Source: Saturnia japonica
Taxonomy: Eukaryota; Arthropoda; Insecta; Lepidoptera; Saturniidae
Direction of reading: 5' to 3'
Assembly (NCBI GenBank): GCA_033032175.1
Contig: CM065311.1
Coordinates: 8,301,190-8,365,189 of the forward strand
Length of the DNA stretch: 64,000 nt
The translations under genes and the position numbers were made by a program. Positions 22,201 to 37,200 of this stretch are shown here, piece by piece (the first letter of the stretch is position 1; each line of letters opens with the position of its first letter). The notes under the pieces were generated by a model that saw only the letters and a list, made by a program, of their open reading frames with translations, had not been told where the DNA came from and did not search any database.

Positions 22201-25200
22201 GTGTACACCTGCAGTTCGCCGGGTACTGTTTAAGTCCCATGTAATAGGGGGCGAGGCTATTGCCATCAATCGGGCACAAAGCCAAACTCTGAGCTGTTAC
22301 TGAGAATTTCAAAGAAAAAAACCAATAGCATTTTGCTCGCCCTAGGAATCGAACCTAGGACCTCGAGCGCGTTTAGGACCACTAGACTATGCAATTACTT
22401 ATACTAGGCATTCATGAAGTTATGAACTATCAATCAGGCTTTTTTAAACATAAAATACACAACTTTGTAAATTATAGGTACCCTTGCGATGGTGGGCGGA
22501 GTGAGTCGCTAGTAATAAGTAAAACCTAAAATTAAAGTTTAAACTGTGAAAGAAAGCTAGAAAAATGTGCAGGTTTTTTAGTAGTAAGGAATTATTAAAG
22601 TCAATTTAAAATTATGTATTTTCAAACTTTCCCGCTTTTTAAATGTTTATTAAAACTCAAGTTTTGAAGGTTGCGTTGGGTCTCTTAGTACGTAATAGGT
22701 AATTTAAAATAATGTTTTTTCTCATCCGGGATAAAAGTTCACTTTTAGTCCCTGTCACGCGGGAGAAAAGTACCCGATTCTCTCCCGGTGAGATGGCAAA
22801 TGTGCGCATGCGCGTACTTTACTTTATCTCCCGGTAACCTAGCAACTGCGTGTTTATATATAAAATATATAAACTTTTATATGAACTTTTCATCCCGGAG
22901 GAGAAAAATTTGTAAACGCACCTAGGGAGAAAAGTAGGACATTCACGCCCGCGCTTCGGCGAGGGTGACACTCGCGGACGTGAATGTCCTACTTTTCTCC
23001 CTCGGTGCGTAATATACTATTAATGTAACTCGAAAACATAATTTTTATAAAGTCAGTGTAATGTAGATTTAATATTAATTATTATTATTTTAGTGAAACT
23101 GCAAAGTTTAAGGAAAAGTACTTGTATATAATCATAGGGAAAACTTTACTTTTTTCCATAATGTTTTTGTATCCTGTTGACTGTTATAAATATGTTTATT
23201 AGGAGTAGATACATTTTATTTACATCAACTGAAAATGTAGTACGCGTGTAGTAATTTTTACTACCCTCCGTTATGTAAAGTGGTTTAATACTTACTACAC
23301 TAAAATTCAGTATTAAAATAAAAAGTTTAAAAATCATATAACATAATTACAAAATACAAATATTATGAACGAAATACTTATGTAATATCCTACAATTTAC
23401 CCAAGCAAGCGTTTTCAAGAACAAAATACATTTTGTACCAACTTGTAAAATGGACAATATTAAAAACATTACCTGCATCTTGCACCATCGGCTCTTATAA
23501 AAATCAGTAACAAATTTAACTTGTGCGTTATCTTTCGTTCTTAGTTATTGTGCATAAACTATTATGCTTTAGCACTCAATATACAGGCAAACCTCGTTCT
23601 TACTGCTTGTTAGGTTTTCGAAATAAGTACGCGAAATAAGTCGAAACATTTCTGACATATATTATTACTAGCTGGTACCCGCGACTTCGTCTGCGTATTA
23701 TTGGACATACTGATCTCGGAACACGACAAACCAAATGTAAATAATAGATAGGTTTGTCACTAAGTGTATGATGACCGCTGTATTGTCTAGATCTATATCA
23801 GATCACTATCACCTCACCAGTATACGTCCGCTCTGCACAACGGTCGGCTTGCTTATTTCCGCCCTTTTTTTTTTTTGAACTTACTACACTGTTGGCCTTA
23901 GGGGCCCTATCCAAAAACAGAGCCGCTGCGGCTTTTACAGCTTCACCGGACTTGGATTTCCGCCATATACGCTCGTCTCTGTTATATAGACGCTTGAGAC
24001 TAAGTCAATAAATTACCCCGTGAAGTTAATACACTACAGCCGCCATCTCAAACACCCCGCTATATTACTGTATATGCACCGGCTGATTTCAGCACTCGAC
24101 AAACCAAGAAAATCATAGATAGGTTTGTAACTACATATGTGTATGGTGGTCGCGATCCATACCATACCGCTATATTACTGCATATACAACAGCTGATTTC
24201 AGAACACGACAAACCAAAAGAAAATCATAGATAGGTTTATCACTGTCTATATAGTATTATAATTATATGCCAATATGAATCTAACACATTAACCGTCCCA
24301 ATAAAACTTCAAAAATAATTATAATCACCCTTATTGTATCGGCTTGCGGAAAGGTTTTTTGAAAAACGTGAAACCCCTTGTATTTCTGACCAAATGCATA
24401 ACTATGAATTTTCATATCCCTCAAAGAGACATGATGGGTTCTTCATGCAAACTTTCATCCAAGTTTTATTTTCACCACATGTGGGATAATACAATGAAAT
24501 AATTCGCTTGTTGTGATACTATATGATCCAGATAATTTACAATAGGTATATCGCTTAGAATATATATATAATACAATAATAATAATAATAACATATAATA
24601 TAATAACTATAGCAAATATTATAGTTATTATATATTAATATATAATATATATATAATATAATAACCGCGAGTCGCGGTCGACAGTGCACGTCACATTTCA
24701 ATCATAAAATAAAACAGTAATTATGCCGTGATGATGATGATTGTTTCAACCGATTTCGGCCATGGCGACCACTTCGACTCCTAGTCTGAGAAATGGCACT
24801 GGTGCTCTCGAAGATGACTTATGTAGCCTATCTTCGCGGCGAAACATCGTGCGCACTGAGAGCACGTGAGTACGCCGTTCACATAAAGATATGTAATAGC
24901 AGCATTTGGGCGAGCCTTTAACTGGTTGTGTTTGGTATCAAGGTCAGCTTTACGCTGAACCTCGAACTCGCGCACATGTTTGTTCACCATCCTGCGCCAT
25001 TCTGACCGCTGTGCTGCCAAACGTTCATAATGAGAGGGCTCTATGTTGCATCCTTTCATGTGTCACTTTTGGATATTCTTGTACCGGAGGAGGGAACCGC
25101 CATGATTCCGCTTGCCCTCCTCTAGTTCAGAGTAGAGAATGCGCTTTGCCATGCGAGATACGTGACCGCACCACCGAAGCTGTTGACGCATTAAATAGGC

Positions 25201-28200
25201 CTCATTGCCACCAACATTGGCTCGTCGCAGAACTTCGTTATTTCGCAGTGTAAGGTGGAAGCGATCCAAAGTGCGAAGGTGGCGTCGTAATACGCATCAC
25301 GCCTCAGAGGAGTATAAAAGGTTCAGAAGCACGATTGCCATATAAACACATTTAGTGGCCAACTTCAGCGAGCAGAAGACCTTGGAAAATAGCTTGCCGA
25401 ATGCTGCAGCTGCGGCACCCACCCTGCTATTGATCTTTAATTGATTTAGTCATGCCGTACTGCGTGGTTAAAAAGTTAAAAAACTCTTCGGCCAATCTTA
25501 AAAAGAATACTAGACTATCATTTCATAGGTAAGTATTAGAAATACAATACCGTGCATTTACATGTATAACAATGTCAATAAATCAACAAACCAGTTGGTG
25601 TGGAAGCCGATGTCATTTCACTATTACCGCGCATGTGCATTGGAGTTCACATATCTTCTTCCTAGAAGTTTTATTTTCGCTACAAAAGTAGCCTCTGTCC
25701 TTTCCCAAGGTCCGATCTATCTCTATACAAAAATTCATCAAAATTGGTTCAGCGGTTTAGGCGTGAAATCGTAGCAGACAGACAGACAGCGTTACTTTCG
25801 CATTTATAATATTAGTATAAATATAAATAATAACATTATATAAAACCCAGGTGTTATGTTCTGCAAGGACTTTAAGTATAAATATAACTGCAATTATTAA
25901 ATAAAAATATACTTTATTATTGAAAGAAAGTTCTTCAAATATTTATTTATAAAAATGGTAACTATTTTTAGTATGTACTTACGTATGTACATACTTATTA
26001 CCTCATTATTATGAAAAATGATAGGTTAAAAAATATATGAAATCGAGATTGTTTCGCTTCTTTTTGTTGATTGTATCATTCAAGACTCGGTAATATTGAT
26101 ATGCCGCATAAAATTTGTTCACATTACGGTTTCTATTAAAATTAAGATAATTTTCTTCGAAAATTTTCATAGCAATCTCTAAACATGTAAAGGCTACTGA
26201 AAGTTTTTTTAGCAAAAACTGTTTTTCTCACGATTTTCAAGACGTCGACTTCGCGACAAACGATTTCCCCTATGACGTAAATCAAAACAATTTACGTACA
26301 TTTGAGGAATAGTGTGAAAAAAAAGTTTGACGTAACTCGAAACTACGTAAGTTGGGACTGCCTGTATACAAAAGTATATGGAAGCGATAGTTTTTTTTTT
26401 TTTTTAATATTTCATACGTTAACTTAAAGTTCACACAATATATTCGTGAAGTCTTATTTATGAATGAAATTATAATTTAAAATAAATTCAGTAACCAAAA
26501 TGAGGGTACGTCATCATCATTAAACTATTTACGGAGGGTAACACCCCATAAAATGTCAAGGTGAGCCACTGTTTGAAAAACCGCGTGTCATTTAGGTACA
26601 ATTTTCAATGAATAACCATAGCTTTTCTCTCATACTTAATGATGAAGCAGAGTAAACATGACCCTTTTACTGAAAAATATTTTACAAAACTCCTTAACAT
26701 TCCTTCCGTGTTACGTCGTTATCTAGGATGATTAAACCAGCTAAATTTACACTATGAATTGTGAATTGAGGAATTTCACCTTGTTTGCGGCGGACTTGCT
26801 ATACAAAAAACTTGAAATCAAAACTTTGCCTGTCACAAACAACTAATTTAATTATGTGCCACAGCCTGACTATTGACGACTGATCTAAATAATGACGCAA
26901 GAGATTTTTAATTTAATTTTTGTCTTTATTTTTGGGGCTTCTACGCAATTGACAGATATCAAAACATATCTTTCTTTTACATTCAACATTTCTGATAAGT
27001 AAGAAATAGTTCTGTTATAATATACATTACCTAATGATTTGTATAATTACTTTTAGCACACATTTGAAACGCTGACCATATAAGTTTTACAGGAGATACG
27101 TCGATTTGTTTTTCTTTAGCAAATACCAACTTCCAGGTGAGTACCGCACCTCGATATATATTTGAGGTCATTCATATGCAACAATAGTATAAACTTCTTA
27201 TAAAATTTTATCCGAAAGAGAAGAATTTCAATATTTGTTATTAAAAAAAAATTATGAAACAACAACATAACGAAGAGTTCAAGAAAGGTGACCTCGTATC
27301 GGAAGACTTGGCTTGGGCATACCCACAATAAGGTAATCCGATGAACTGTTTGTCCCACCATTCTGGATGGTACAGCGATTTTCAGGCGAAACCTATGTCC
27401 ATAAGTGAACGTCTTGATGATAATGACATAATGGGTTTATTTAATCCGCAGTTGACAAGCCCAGATACACGTTTCATATCAGTGATTAATTTGTGCATTG
27501 TGATTATCCATTTTAATACACCACAACCGTATTAACTATATTTAAAACTAGCTGTGCCCCACGGGTTGACTCATGTTAAATTTATTCGACCAAGTGTCCA
27601 CCACAGCGTGTAGCGTATCGTTCTTCTCACTTCCCGTTCCTGCTTACAGTTTTCCAGATTGTTTGACGTTCATGGTTAATGCTCCGTATCTTAGAGTCGT
27701 ATCGTGAAGTAATATAGCCTATATCTTTCTGTCTTTAACCAATTTAAAAGGCTATAAAATGTCAAAAATAACTTTTCAAATCTGGCTGTTAATTCCAGAG
27801 ATTAGCTCGTTTAAACAACAAATAAAAAAACTAACAACTTCATTAATAAAATCAACAATCTTTATAATATTACTAGTACAGTAGTTTACTTTAGCAAAGA
27901 AGCCTCTGATTTCCTACAAAATACATTGTTCTCACAGTAATTATACGGGTTATTGTTTGAGTTAAGATGAATTTATTACCTATTCTGTTAACGACGACGA
28001 TAAGTTCACAAAAAATTAATTAAATCTAATTACTGTTAAACCAAGGTTTTTTAATATAGTCTGATCCCAGGCGATTATAATATATTCTTAAATATTTAAT
28101 TGTTTAATGATATACAGTAAGATAATGGTTTTTTACCCTACATTAACGTTGTTTATTTAATTGTCATTTACAAGGTTAACGGATGTATACAACTACATTT

Positions 28201-31200
28201 GATTAAAGTAACAACGTTATTTATCAAGAAATGGTTAGTAGGTTTAGTTTTGACAGCCAGTGTAGAAGTCTACTGCGTCTCTCATGTACGTAGCAAGAAC
28301 TAGCTTCAATGGCAGAAGGGGGCAAGGGAATAAAATAAAAGCATGATATCCCAACTTAAAATTACCTATCTACTTACTGAATTATTAAATACCCCGTAAT
28401 TTATGTGTTCTACCTTCATTTTAGGTTATAATATGATGCGTGTACATATATACAAATTATATTAATTCATTTAATAATTATTATTCACCTGACTACAATA
28501 TATACGGCAGAATGATTAGAAGCCAGCTTTACCCATAGAGGCAAGGATAATGGAAATGCTTGTTACTTTTCCATTGGGGATCTTCCAATACCTCGTCATA
28601 TAGCTCTAGGTCTGCAGACTGCTTATCGTGTTTTGTATAGTATCGTGGTCAGAGCTCAGAGCAATTGTTACAATGTATAACAGCAAACTGTATAGTCAGT
28701 AAAAAAAAACAATTGTCAACAATACCTTTCATGATTGAATGTTAAATATTTTAGGGCTAATAAATTAAGGAAAATAAGAATAATAGAAATAAGATAATTC
28801 CGTGTGCTGATATGGCCGCCCAAACGGTTACTTTCGGCGAATGCAGAGGCTTTTGATGTTTTGCAGGTGGGTTCTCAGCAGCCCAGTAACGGCAATTCTG
28901 TTTATTGATATGCCCATTTAAGTGAAAATGGGCTTCGTCGGAGAACAGAATATTGTTGAAACTCTGAAAGCGTTCCATCATTGTTTCAACAAAAGCTCGT
29001 CGTAAAATTGGGTCATTTGGCAGCAATTCCTACACAAGTTGAATTTTATACGGGTGCAATTCAAATCTTTCAACAAAATACGACGCAAAGATGTTCTGGA
29101 CATCACAAGTTCAGCTGATCGCTTGCGAGTTGATAGACCAGAATTACGTTGAACTGAAGCTCTAACTTGTTAAATTGTGTCTTCCGTTCTTGTTGACCTT
29201 GGGCGTCCCGCAGGCTTGTGTTTGAGAGTCAAACCAGTAGCTTTGAACTTTCTGACCCACGATCGAATCACACTTTCCTTCGGACATTGATTTACGTCAT
29301 ATAATCCAAACTCACGCCGAAATAAACATCGAACAATAGCGCACGAATCGTCATTTTTATAATAATGTTTAACGCAGAATGCACGCTGCGTTCCGGTGAA
29401 GCGATCCATCGTGATTAAATTTCCGAGAACCGAGCTTCGTATCCCCACCACCCGCGCAACCCCCGCACATAAGGTTCAAACGCAAGAGTCTTTATAAAAT
29501 TGTAGGCCTTTCTGGCCCATCCTGTACTTCGTGTAGGTATATCTAAAAATCCAGTTGTTTTTATTTTATTTTTGGATCATTTTATCTACAGTCTTGGATC
29601 TCAATCACCGCCAATTAAATGAATATTTACTGTAAATTTTGCTTAATAAGATCTATTTTTGTTTCAGGAAAAATACACCGCAATTGTGGAGAACGGTGAA
29701 AACTCGGTTCAAGACAATAGCATGCAAGTACCGAACGGAGTTACCCATCAAAAATATTTAGATGGTAATTGTACATAGATTATATTACATAATCGACATG
29801 CTATAACTATAGTAACAGTGCCAGTTAATTAATTATAAGTATTTATATGCCTTATACCTATAGCTTTCGAAAACCTTGTGTAACATCTTATTTCAAAATT
29901 ATTCTAGTTCATTCGAGGTAGGTACCCTGAGTTCCGAACCTAAGGTTACTTCTCTACTAAAAATTAACACAAAATACTAGCAAACTTCATTAAAATCATT
30001 TAGATAGTTTAAGTTTGAAGACTTATAAAAACACTATCGAATTCAAAAATTTTTTTATTCATTTTTAATAGAAATTTAGACATCTCTACTTCAAGAGTAA
30101 AAATTTCCATACACAATTTCACTCGCACAAAGTTATAATATGCAAAAAAAATCTTATTGCATCCACGGCATAAACGAAACTCCTGTAATCCAGTACCTTC
30201 GCTTGATGTTATTTTGACAATGTTCATGGTAGTCTTGTACTCCTCAAGGCTTCGAAACAAGTTTATAAAAAATATGCTTCCAATAGTACGGAGATACATT
30301 TAAAATAAGCTACGAGTATAATTACATTGCACCACGAGGTTTGAAAATAAATTCTGTACATACCTACTTGTACCACTACATATTGGTATGTGTACGTTTA
30401 ATAAGCAGTATAGCAACAAGCGATACTATCGAAGATAACAATATTTTAGATTATAACTTTTACTAATCTATATATTATCATTACTTGTTAAAGTTCGTGT
30501 AATCCGGTGTTGTTGGTAGTTTCCAATTGATTGTTATAATCGTACGAACCTACATATTACATACTATAGTTTTTTGAATTAGGTACTATACTAGATGTCT
30601 GATTAAAATATAATATAGATATAACTTAATGTCCTGTATATAGTATTAAGTATTAAAAATAGATGTACCTTTATGTTACTACGATACCTTGATTAGGAAT
30701 TGTTGCGTGGGGTGGCCATTCAACATTAGGCTACAGCCTCATGCTTGGCTTGTGGTACTCATCGAACATTTTGACGTCGATACAATATTATTACTTAATT
30801 GTCGGTGTGATTATTGAACCTATTCGTACTATTGGCATGCACTATTGATAGCAACGGGTGTGCACTGTTAACGCACACATTAAATAAGCAGACAACGACA
30901 GGCATGAAGGGAGCGCTCACCCCCAAGCCCGGTGAAACTGTAAAAGCCTTTTGATTAGGTATGGAAATTATAATGCATTACTGCTATTTTTCATATGGAA
31001 ACAAAAATAATTTGCCATATTTGACATATTTAATACAAAATAACTGCTACATATGATAAAGCATGTGTTCAGTTCAATTCCGTATGTGGAACAAAAAAAA
31101 ATTTTTTTTTGTTGGTTTCCTATATCATGGTTGGTATGGTTGATTTTTTGTTGGTTGGTTTTGATATATAGCGTGATTATATGAATTCATTTACACTTAG

Positions 31201-34200
31201 TAACAAATTATAATAAAAGGGTCATTGTTTTTGTTGCACATATGGAATTCATTTATCGCAGGTGAAATAATAGTGATAAAAATATAATATCACAACTATG
31301 ACAATTATTTTTAAATAACAGTACCTATTTTTCATGCCTACTTCTGGGGCTTCAGGGCCCTTACGGCTATAGATGTAGTAAGTTAAAAAAAAATCTTGCT
31401 TGAGCTATAGGACAATTCGTAGTCCGTGATTCACAGTCTGTTATTCGTAGCCAGATCAGTTTACCTACTACTCTGTCAAAAAAATACCGGGAACATATCA
31501 ATAATACACGAAATGTTAGATAATCATCGAAATTTATTTTATCGCCTTCAAAGTATGATCCTTTAGGAACGATAAATTTACGCCAACGAATAATCCAATC
31601 ATATAAACATTTTTAAACGCTTTTTCGGAATTGAGTTTAGTTCTCGTCGCGAATTTTCCTTTGTCTTCTACCGAATGAAAACGGGTGCCACGAAGTGATA
31701 ATTTGAGTTTAAGAAAAAAAAAAGAAGTCGGCTGGAGCCATATCTGGTGAACAAGGTGGTTGCTCGATGGTATTCGTTGAATTTTAGGTCAAAAATTCGT
31801 TCACAATGATGGCCTTGTGCGTAGGCGCATTTTCGTGGTGCAAAATTCAAGAATTTTCTTTTTCGTCAAATTTACTGTCTTAAACGCTGCTTAACGCTCA
31901 AATAATGCACTTTATTTACCGTTTGACCTTCCGGTAAGAATTCCGAGTGCACAACACCGCGACAGTCAAAGAAAACAGTCAACATGACTTTGACTTTTGA
32001 TCGACTTTGGCGTGGTTTTTTCGGTTTCGGTTCAGTTGGAAGGCGCCACTCTGAAGCTTGTTGACTAGTTTGCATGTCAAACTCGTAAACCCACGTCTCG
32101 TCACCAGAAACAATGCACTTCATGAATGTTGGGTCGGAATTGACTCGTTCTAGCATTTCCTCAGCGACTCTTATGCGAGCGAGTTTTTGGAGAAAATTCA
32201 GATCTTTTGGGACTAGCCGAGCGGCAACATGTTTCATACCTAAGTGATTATTTAAAATGATACAGATCCACTCGTGAGACATAGAAAGTCCAGCTGCTAT
32301 ATCTCTCAAACATGAAATGAGGATTTTCAGTCACTATTTCCTTGACTTTTGCGATGTTAACTTCAGTTGAAGACGTTGATGGCTTACCAGGGCGAGGCAA
32401 ATCTTTCAGCATATCTCGACGCGCTTTTGAACGCTTTGCACCACTCATAAGCATGTGTTTTTGATAAAGTCAATTCACCGTAAGCTTACTGTAACATTTT
32501 CAGTGTCTCCGCACACGAAATTCCATTGGCGATGCAGAATTTAAGAGAAACTCTTTGTCCATTATGAAATTCGCAATACACACTAGATATTATGATCTAA
32601 CTAAAAACAGCACTGTATTTAATCTAAATGACGAACGCAACTCAAACTCCGCGCCAAAATGAAAAAGAGTTGTGCCAATCTAAGAAAAAAAAAAATTAAT
32701 TAAGACAACAACAAACAAAACACAACAAAATTAAGTTTAATTAACCATAAACAAATCATCCATTACCGATACTTTTTTGACTGAATGTATTCTTCTAACA
32801 ATATTATATGACAATATTTTTACTAATACGATTATAATATATGTCATGTATATAATTCTTGATATCGGGCATAAAAAGCCAAGGGAGGTAGAGCTTCTCT
32901 CACATTTTACTGTTTCTAGTTATATCCATAAATAAAAATTTACAATTATTAAAAAATCAAATATGTAATATATTTACATTCATTGTTTCTATTAAAATAA
33001 TATTAGTTTCTCATTAGAATATAGAGGCTGTTAATAAATGAAATGAACCATATTTTTATCGCTATAGGAAATTCAAACAGTTATAAGGAAACCGACAACA
33101 TGTAATTTATAGTAATGTGGTGAATATTTTAAAACTCATGAGAAATAGGTGAACATATTACGTCATACTAATACATACAGAGTGCTAATATAATAACCCT
33201 CTTTTATTTCTATTGAAAAATTTCAAAAGCGGTTACAATTACATTCACGCTTTTTTACGAGTTTGCAATTCTTATAATTTTTGTATAATATTTTAGATAT
33301 ATGTATTATCAAGAAAACTTTACCTATATAGGTACCTAATTACATATTTATAAACTTATAGATATGATAAATATTCCATTCAAAGTACCTATTTCTACGT
33401 TTCTTGTTCCCTAATCTCTTTTATATCTAGGTATTTCTACGATAACAATTTATCCAAATACAATAAAAAAACTACTATCACCTAAACAGTGAACATAAGC
33501 GATTTGTACATCTAATCAAACCTTATTAATTTAGTATGAGTCACACACATCGGTGTCGTTTCTATCCGATTGAATTTCCTTATTTCTCTTGGTGTCTAAT
33601 AAAGTAAAACATTTTAGGCGTGGTATTAGGTTTAACAGTGTTTTTTAAAACACATTGTGCCTGATGGTAAACACAGTAGAGTTCAAAAACAACGGCGACC
33701 ACAGAAGGATCGGCAATCTATCGACGGCCTGCAGGTCTTTCGGAAGCCAGATATATACTGCTTGATCACGAAATGCGAGCCATTACCGACATTTCTAAAT
33801 AGTTATATAAATTCTATGGTTGTTACTAACAACATACCTCTACACATACTCGTGCAGGTGATGAAATACTTTCCCCAAAGTTAATATATATTGTAAAAAA
33901 AATTAAAAATACACTATTCTTATGTTTTACGAAATTTGTCCATCATTACAAAAGATGAAACTTAAATAAATGTTTTTATTTTAGTTATTTTAGCCACAGT
34001 CGCAGAAACGACTATGCCACTTACATAACTACGTACCTGACCTTAACAAATAACAACTAAAGTATATAAAAATAAACTTAAGTACAACCTGTACAACATA
34101 ACTTAATTAGTATAATATATAATTCTCTAGTAGAAGAATTGGTGTCAGTGCTATTATGGAATTATATATATAGTTCCTTACATGTTACAACAATTCCAAA

Positions 34201-37200
34201 AGAATGACTCAGACTGCCCTGTCTAATCATCTAGGAAATTAATAAAGTGATATCACATCAATAAGCGAAATAAATAGATAAGAACTATAAATCGAATTAT
34301 TATCATCGCATATATGTATACTTTATCATTTATTTATGTACTAGCTGTGCCCGTGGCTTCGCTCACGTGGACTACAGGATGCCCGCGTGAATCTTGCTCC
34401 CCCGCTCCCCGGCTATTATAAAGACAAAAATGCTTATTGTGGGTGTTCCATAGAAGATAGACATATACTCTCCCGGACTTTTTTGTTAGGTCTTTTTAAT
34501 GTCTACAATTATTTAGTACATTAATTTGGTATATCTCTTATGGTTTACTCAACGTAAGCCATTTAAGCGCTCCAATTGATTCACCATGACCAGTTTTTAT
34601 TTATTTGTGCGGAACCCTAATTCTTTTTCTAAAATAAAAGTAGCCAAAGTTAATCCCTATATCATCAGCTATCTAGCAGTGAAAGTCCCGTCAATATCGG
34701 TCAAACCGTTTCGGAGATTGCCCTGAACAAACAGACACACAGACAGACAAAAATTTAAAAAATGGGCTTTTGATATATGTATCGTATATACTTTCATATG
34801 CATTTAGTAAAAACTGTTATTTTGACATTACAAACAGACACTTCAATTTTATTAATTGTATAGATAAAGAAGATTATTTCGCATGATCGTTAAGTTTAGA
34901 TTTGCTTTAACTACAATGGCAGTTTACGTTAGCCTGTCATACGTTAAGTAATTTACGGTATTTGCTTTGTTTCCTTTAAGGTTAATGTATCTATCAAACA
35001 TCCTGTGACAACATGAATATTATCATTTTTAAATACAAAATAAACCATAATATAGTTACATAATAACATTTACCTATCTGTTTAAATCTTATTATTGGGT
35101 AAATGAATCGTTTTACAAGAAATTTAAATAAATAGTTCCATGGTTTCGCCTATTATATATACTACTCAACTACACAGAATAACGTTATTTCACTTGTTAT
35201 TTATATAAAAAAAGTATTATGAATAACTTCTAAATCACCTTACAGGACCGAACCAGGTAATTCCGTCTGACAGCTATGTTTCTCCTTTACCCGGAGGCCA
35301 CGTGAAGCTACGCATAGCGTCTAGGGGCCCCGCGGCGGAACCTCCTATTTCCGTACCAGGTTTGCTGAACAGGACCACGGCAAGATACCCAGATGCAACT
35401 GCCCTCGCCACAAAGAAATCGGACGGAAAATGGCACAAAATCACATACAAGTAATTTCGCCATTCTTAACCTATTCCCTTCTAATCAATTCAATATTTTT
35501 ATGTACATAAAATATGTAATAATAAAATATTGGAAAAAAAAAAAACAACTAAACCAATTTTAATTAAGTACCACAGTAGTCATTCATTTATTACTATATC
35601 GACACAGCTAAGACACAATGTTTCCTATAAAATCTCCAAAAATCATCATCACAACTGAAACTGATATTTTATAAACATTTGTAATCAATGAAAAACATTA
35701 TACCTCATAACCTGGACATCTTATTGCATAAGTAGGTAATGTATTGATATTAATTAAAAAAGTTTTATTTACGTATGTATGTAGGTATTATGTCCTACTA
35801 TATGATACCTCAATGTATGTGATCCATCCATAAAAACTTACTGCATTAAAAAGTTATAATATATTAATTACTATATTTTACCAATAATTTTCATATTTCA
35901 GACAATACCAAGAACGCGTACGGACCATCGCAAAATCATTTCTCAAATTGGGCTTAGAGAGATATCATTCTGTGGGCATCCTCGGATTCAATTCTGAACA
36001 ATGGTTTATAGCAGACTTAGCTGCCATACATGCTGGGTAATTAGCATTTTTTGCAATTTCATACACAATTAAATTAACTAATATCTGTTCGGCAATAACT
36101 CATAGGTAGCGAACTTTAACAGTGTTTATTAAAATAAGTTCCACATCATAAACAGTGAACGTCAAAGAGAATTTAATCAAATTATGGGCCTCGAAAGATT
36201 AAACGCTAAAAACCGTAGTTTCATCCGTAGTTCCCTTCAAATAAAAAATACAAGGGCTTAGTTGGAATCACTAGTTATTAAGTCTAGTAACATGCTACAA
36301 ATGACATAATAAGTAAATTTTCGAGTTAAATATGACAGAAAAGAACGTAAAAAAATGGATTATTGCTGTCAGCTAATTGTTCTATTTTATTCTCTAAGGC
36401 TACTTTGATATTGCCTTATAAGGTAAGTTTATACAGCACGATCTACCGCGATTTTTGTCAATATTCAGTGCAATATAAGGAATCGGGTATGCAGGATCCA
36501 ATCAAGGGCGAATTGTCGATCCGATCACCTACAACGCAACGATAGCGTAGTTTAGCTTCAGTCGCCACTCGCCACGCGACGATCGAGAGCAAACGATTGC
36601 GTAATGTTAGCCATTCGTTTAATCAACCATACTATTGATCCGAAAGGTCGCGGGTTCAATCCTCGTATATAACTTTTTTATTTTATAATTTTTACTTGTA
36701 TTCTAAACATCGATTATTTTACTATTTTTAACATTTTTTTTTATTGTTATTTTTACAAAAGAATCGATACTAACGGATTTTCAAACAATCAGTTTCTATT
36801 ATATTACAATTTTATATGATCATATTGTACTTAAATAAAGCAAAATATTAATACCTATAGAAAAAAAAACACTGTTGTGAATGCAGCAGTCACAACAATA
36901 ATTACTTTTGTAGTTTCGACAGTGTTAGTGCCATGATAACATACGTACCATCTCTCGACGTTCATTTTTAAACTGAGATAGCAGTATAAATTACAAATTG
37001 TAGCTTTGTGATAAGGGCCGGAATGGCAGTGTAGTATAACTGCTAGGCACAATCCTGCGGCCAAGTCCCCCCTCCGAAAATCGATTATGAAAGATCGTGC
37101 AATGTAATAATGCCTTTAACACCGAATACAAAATGCACCTAATCCTGAGATCCACGCTTTCTTAAGATAACAAGATTATCGATATTTTTATACCGAAAGC

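Larger units (their letters stand above)
23678..25820 (-). mobile_element. Composite Helitron-like element, family D
   Basis: On the - strand it starts near 25,820 with TACTAATATTATAAATGCG. It ends in CGCAGACGAAGTCGCGGGTACCAGCTAG|T at 23,678. About half is collinear with 40,935-41,800 on the + strand. It has been enlarged by the LINE fragment at 24,730-25,450 and the SINE-like copy at 23,864-23,955. It also carries three related units of about 75 bp (near 23,715, 24,080 and 24,195) sharing ACGACAAACCAA and ATAGATAGGTTT. A long AT palindrome lies at about 24,556-24,663. Confidence 0.55.

Noticed and set aside
22150..22395. Genuine tRNA gene on the - strand
   Set aside because: The A and B boxes are followed by a SINE body shared with 7,107-7,375, and no cloverleaf stem closes.
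30009..30299. 96-codon - strand frame in bgm intron 2
   Set aside because: No family resemblance, no splice context and intronic position; chance open frame.
36600..36665. tRNA gene suggested by GGTCGCGGGTTCAATCC
   Set aside because: Only a B-box-like motif is present. No A box, anticodon arm or acceptor stem pairs with it. The same applies to 49,335-49,375.
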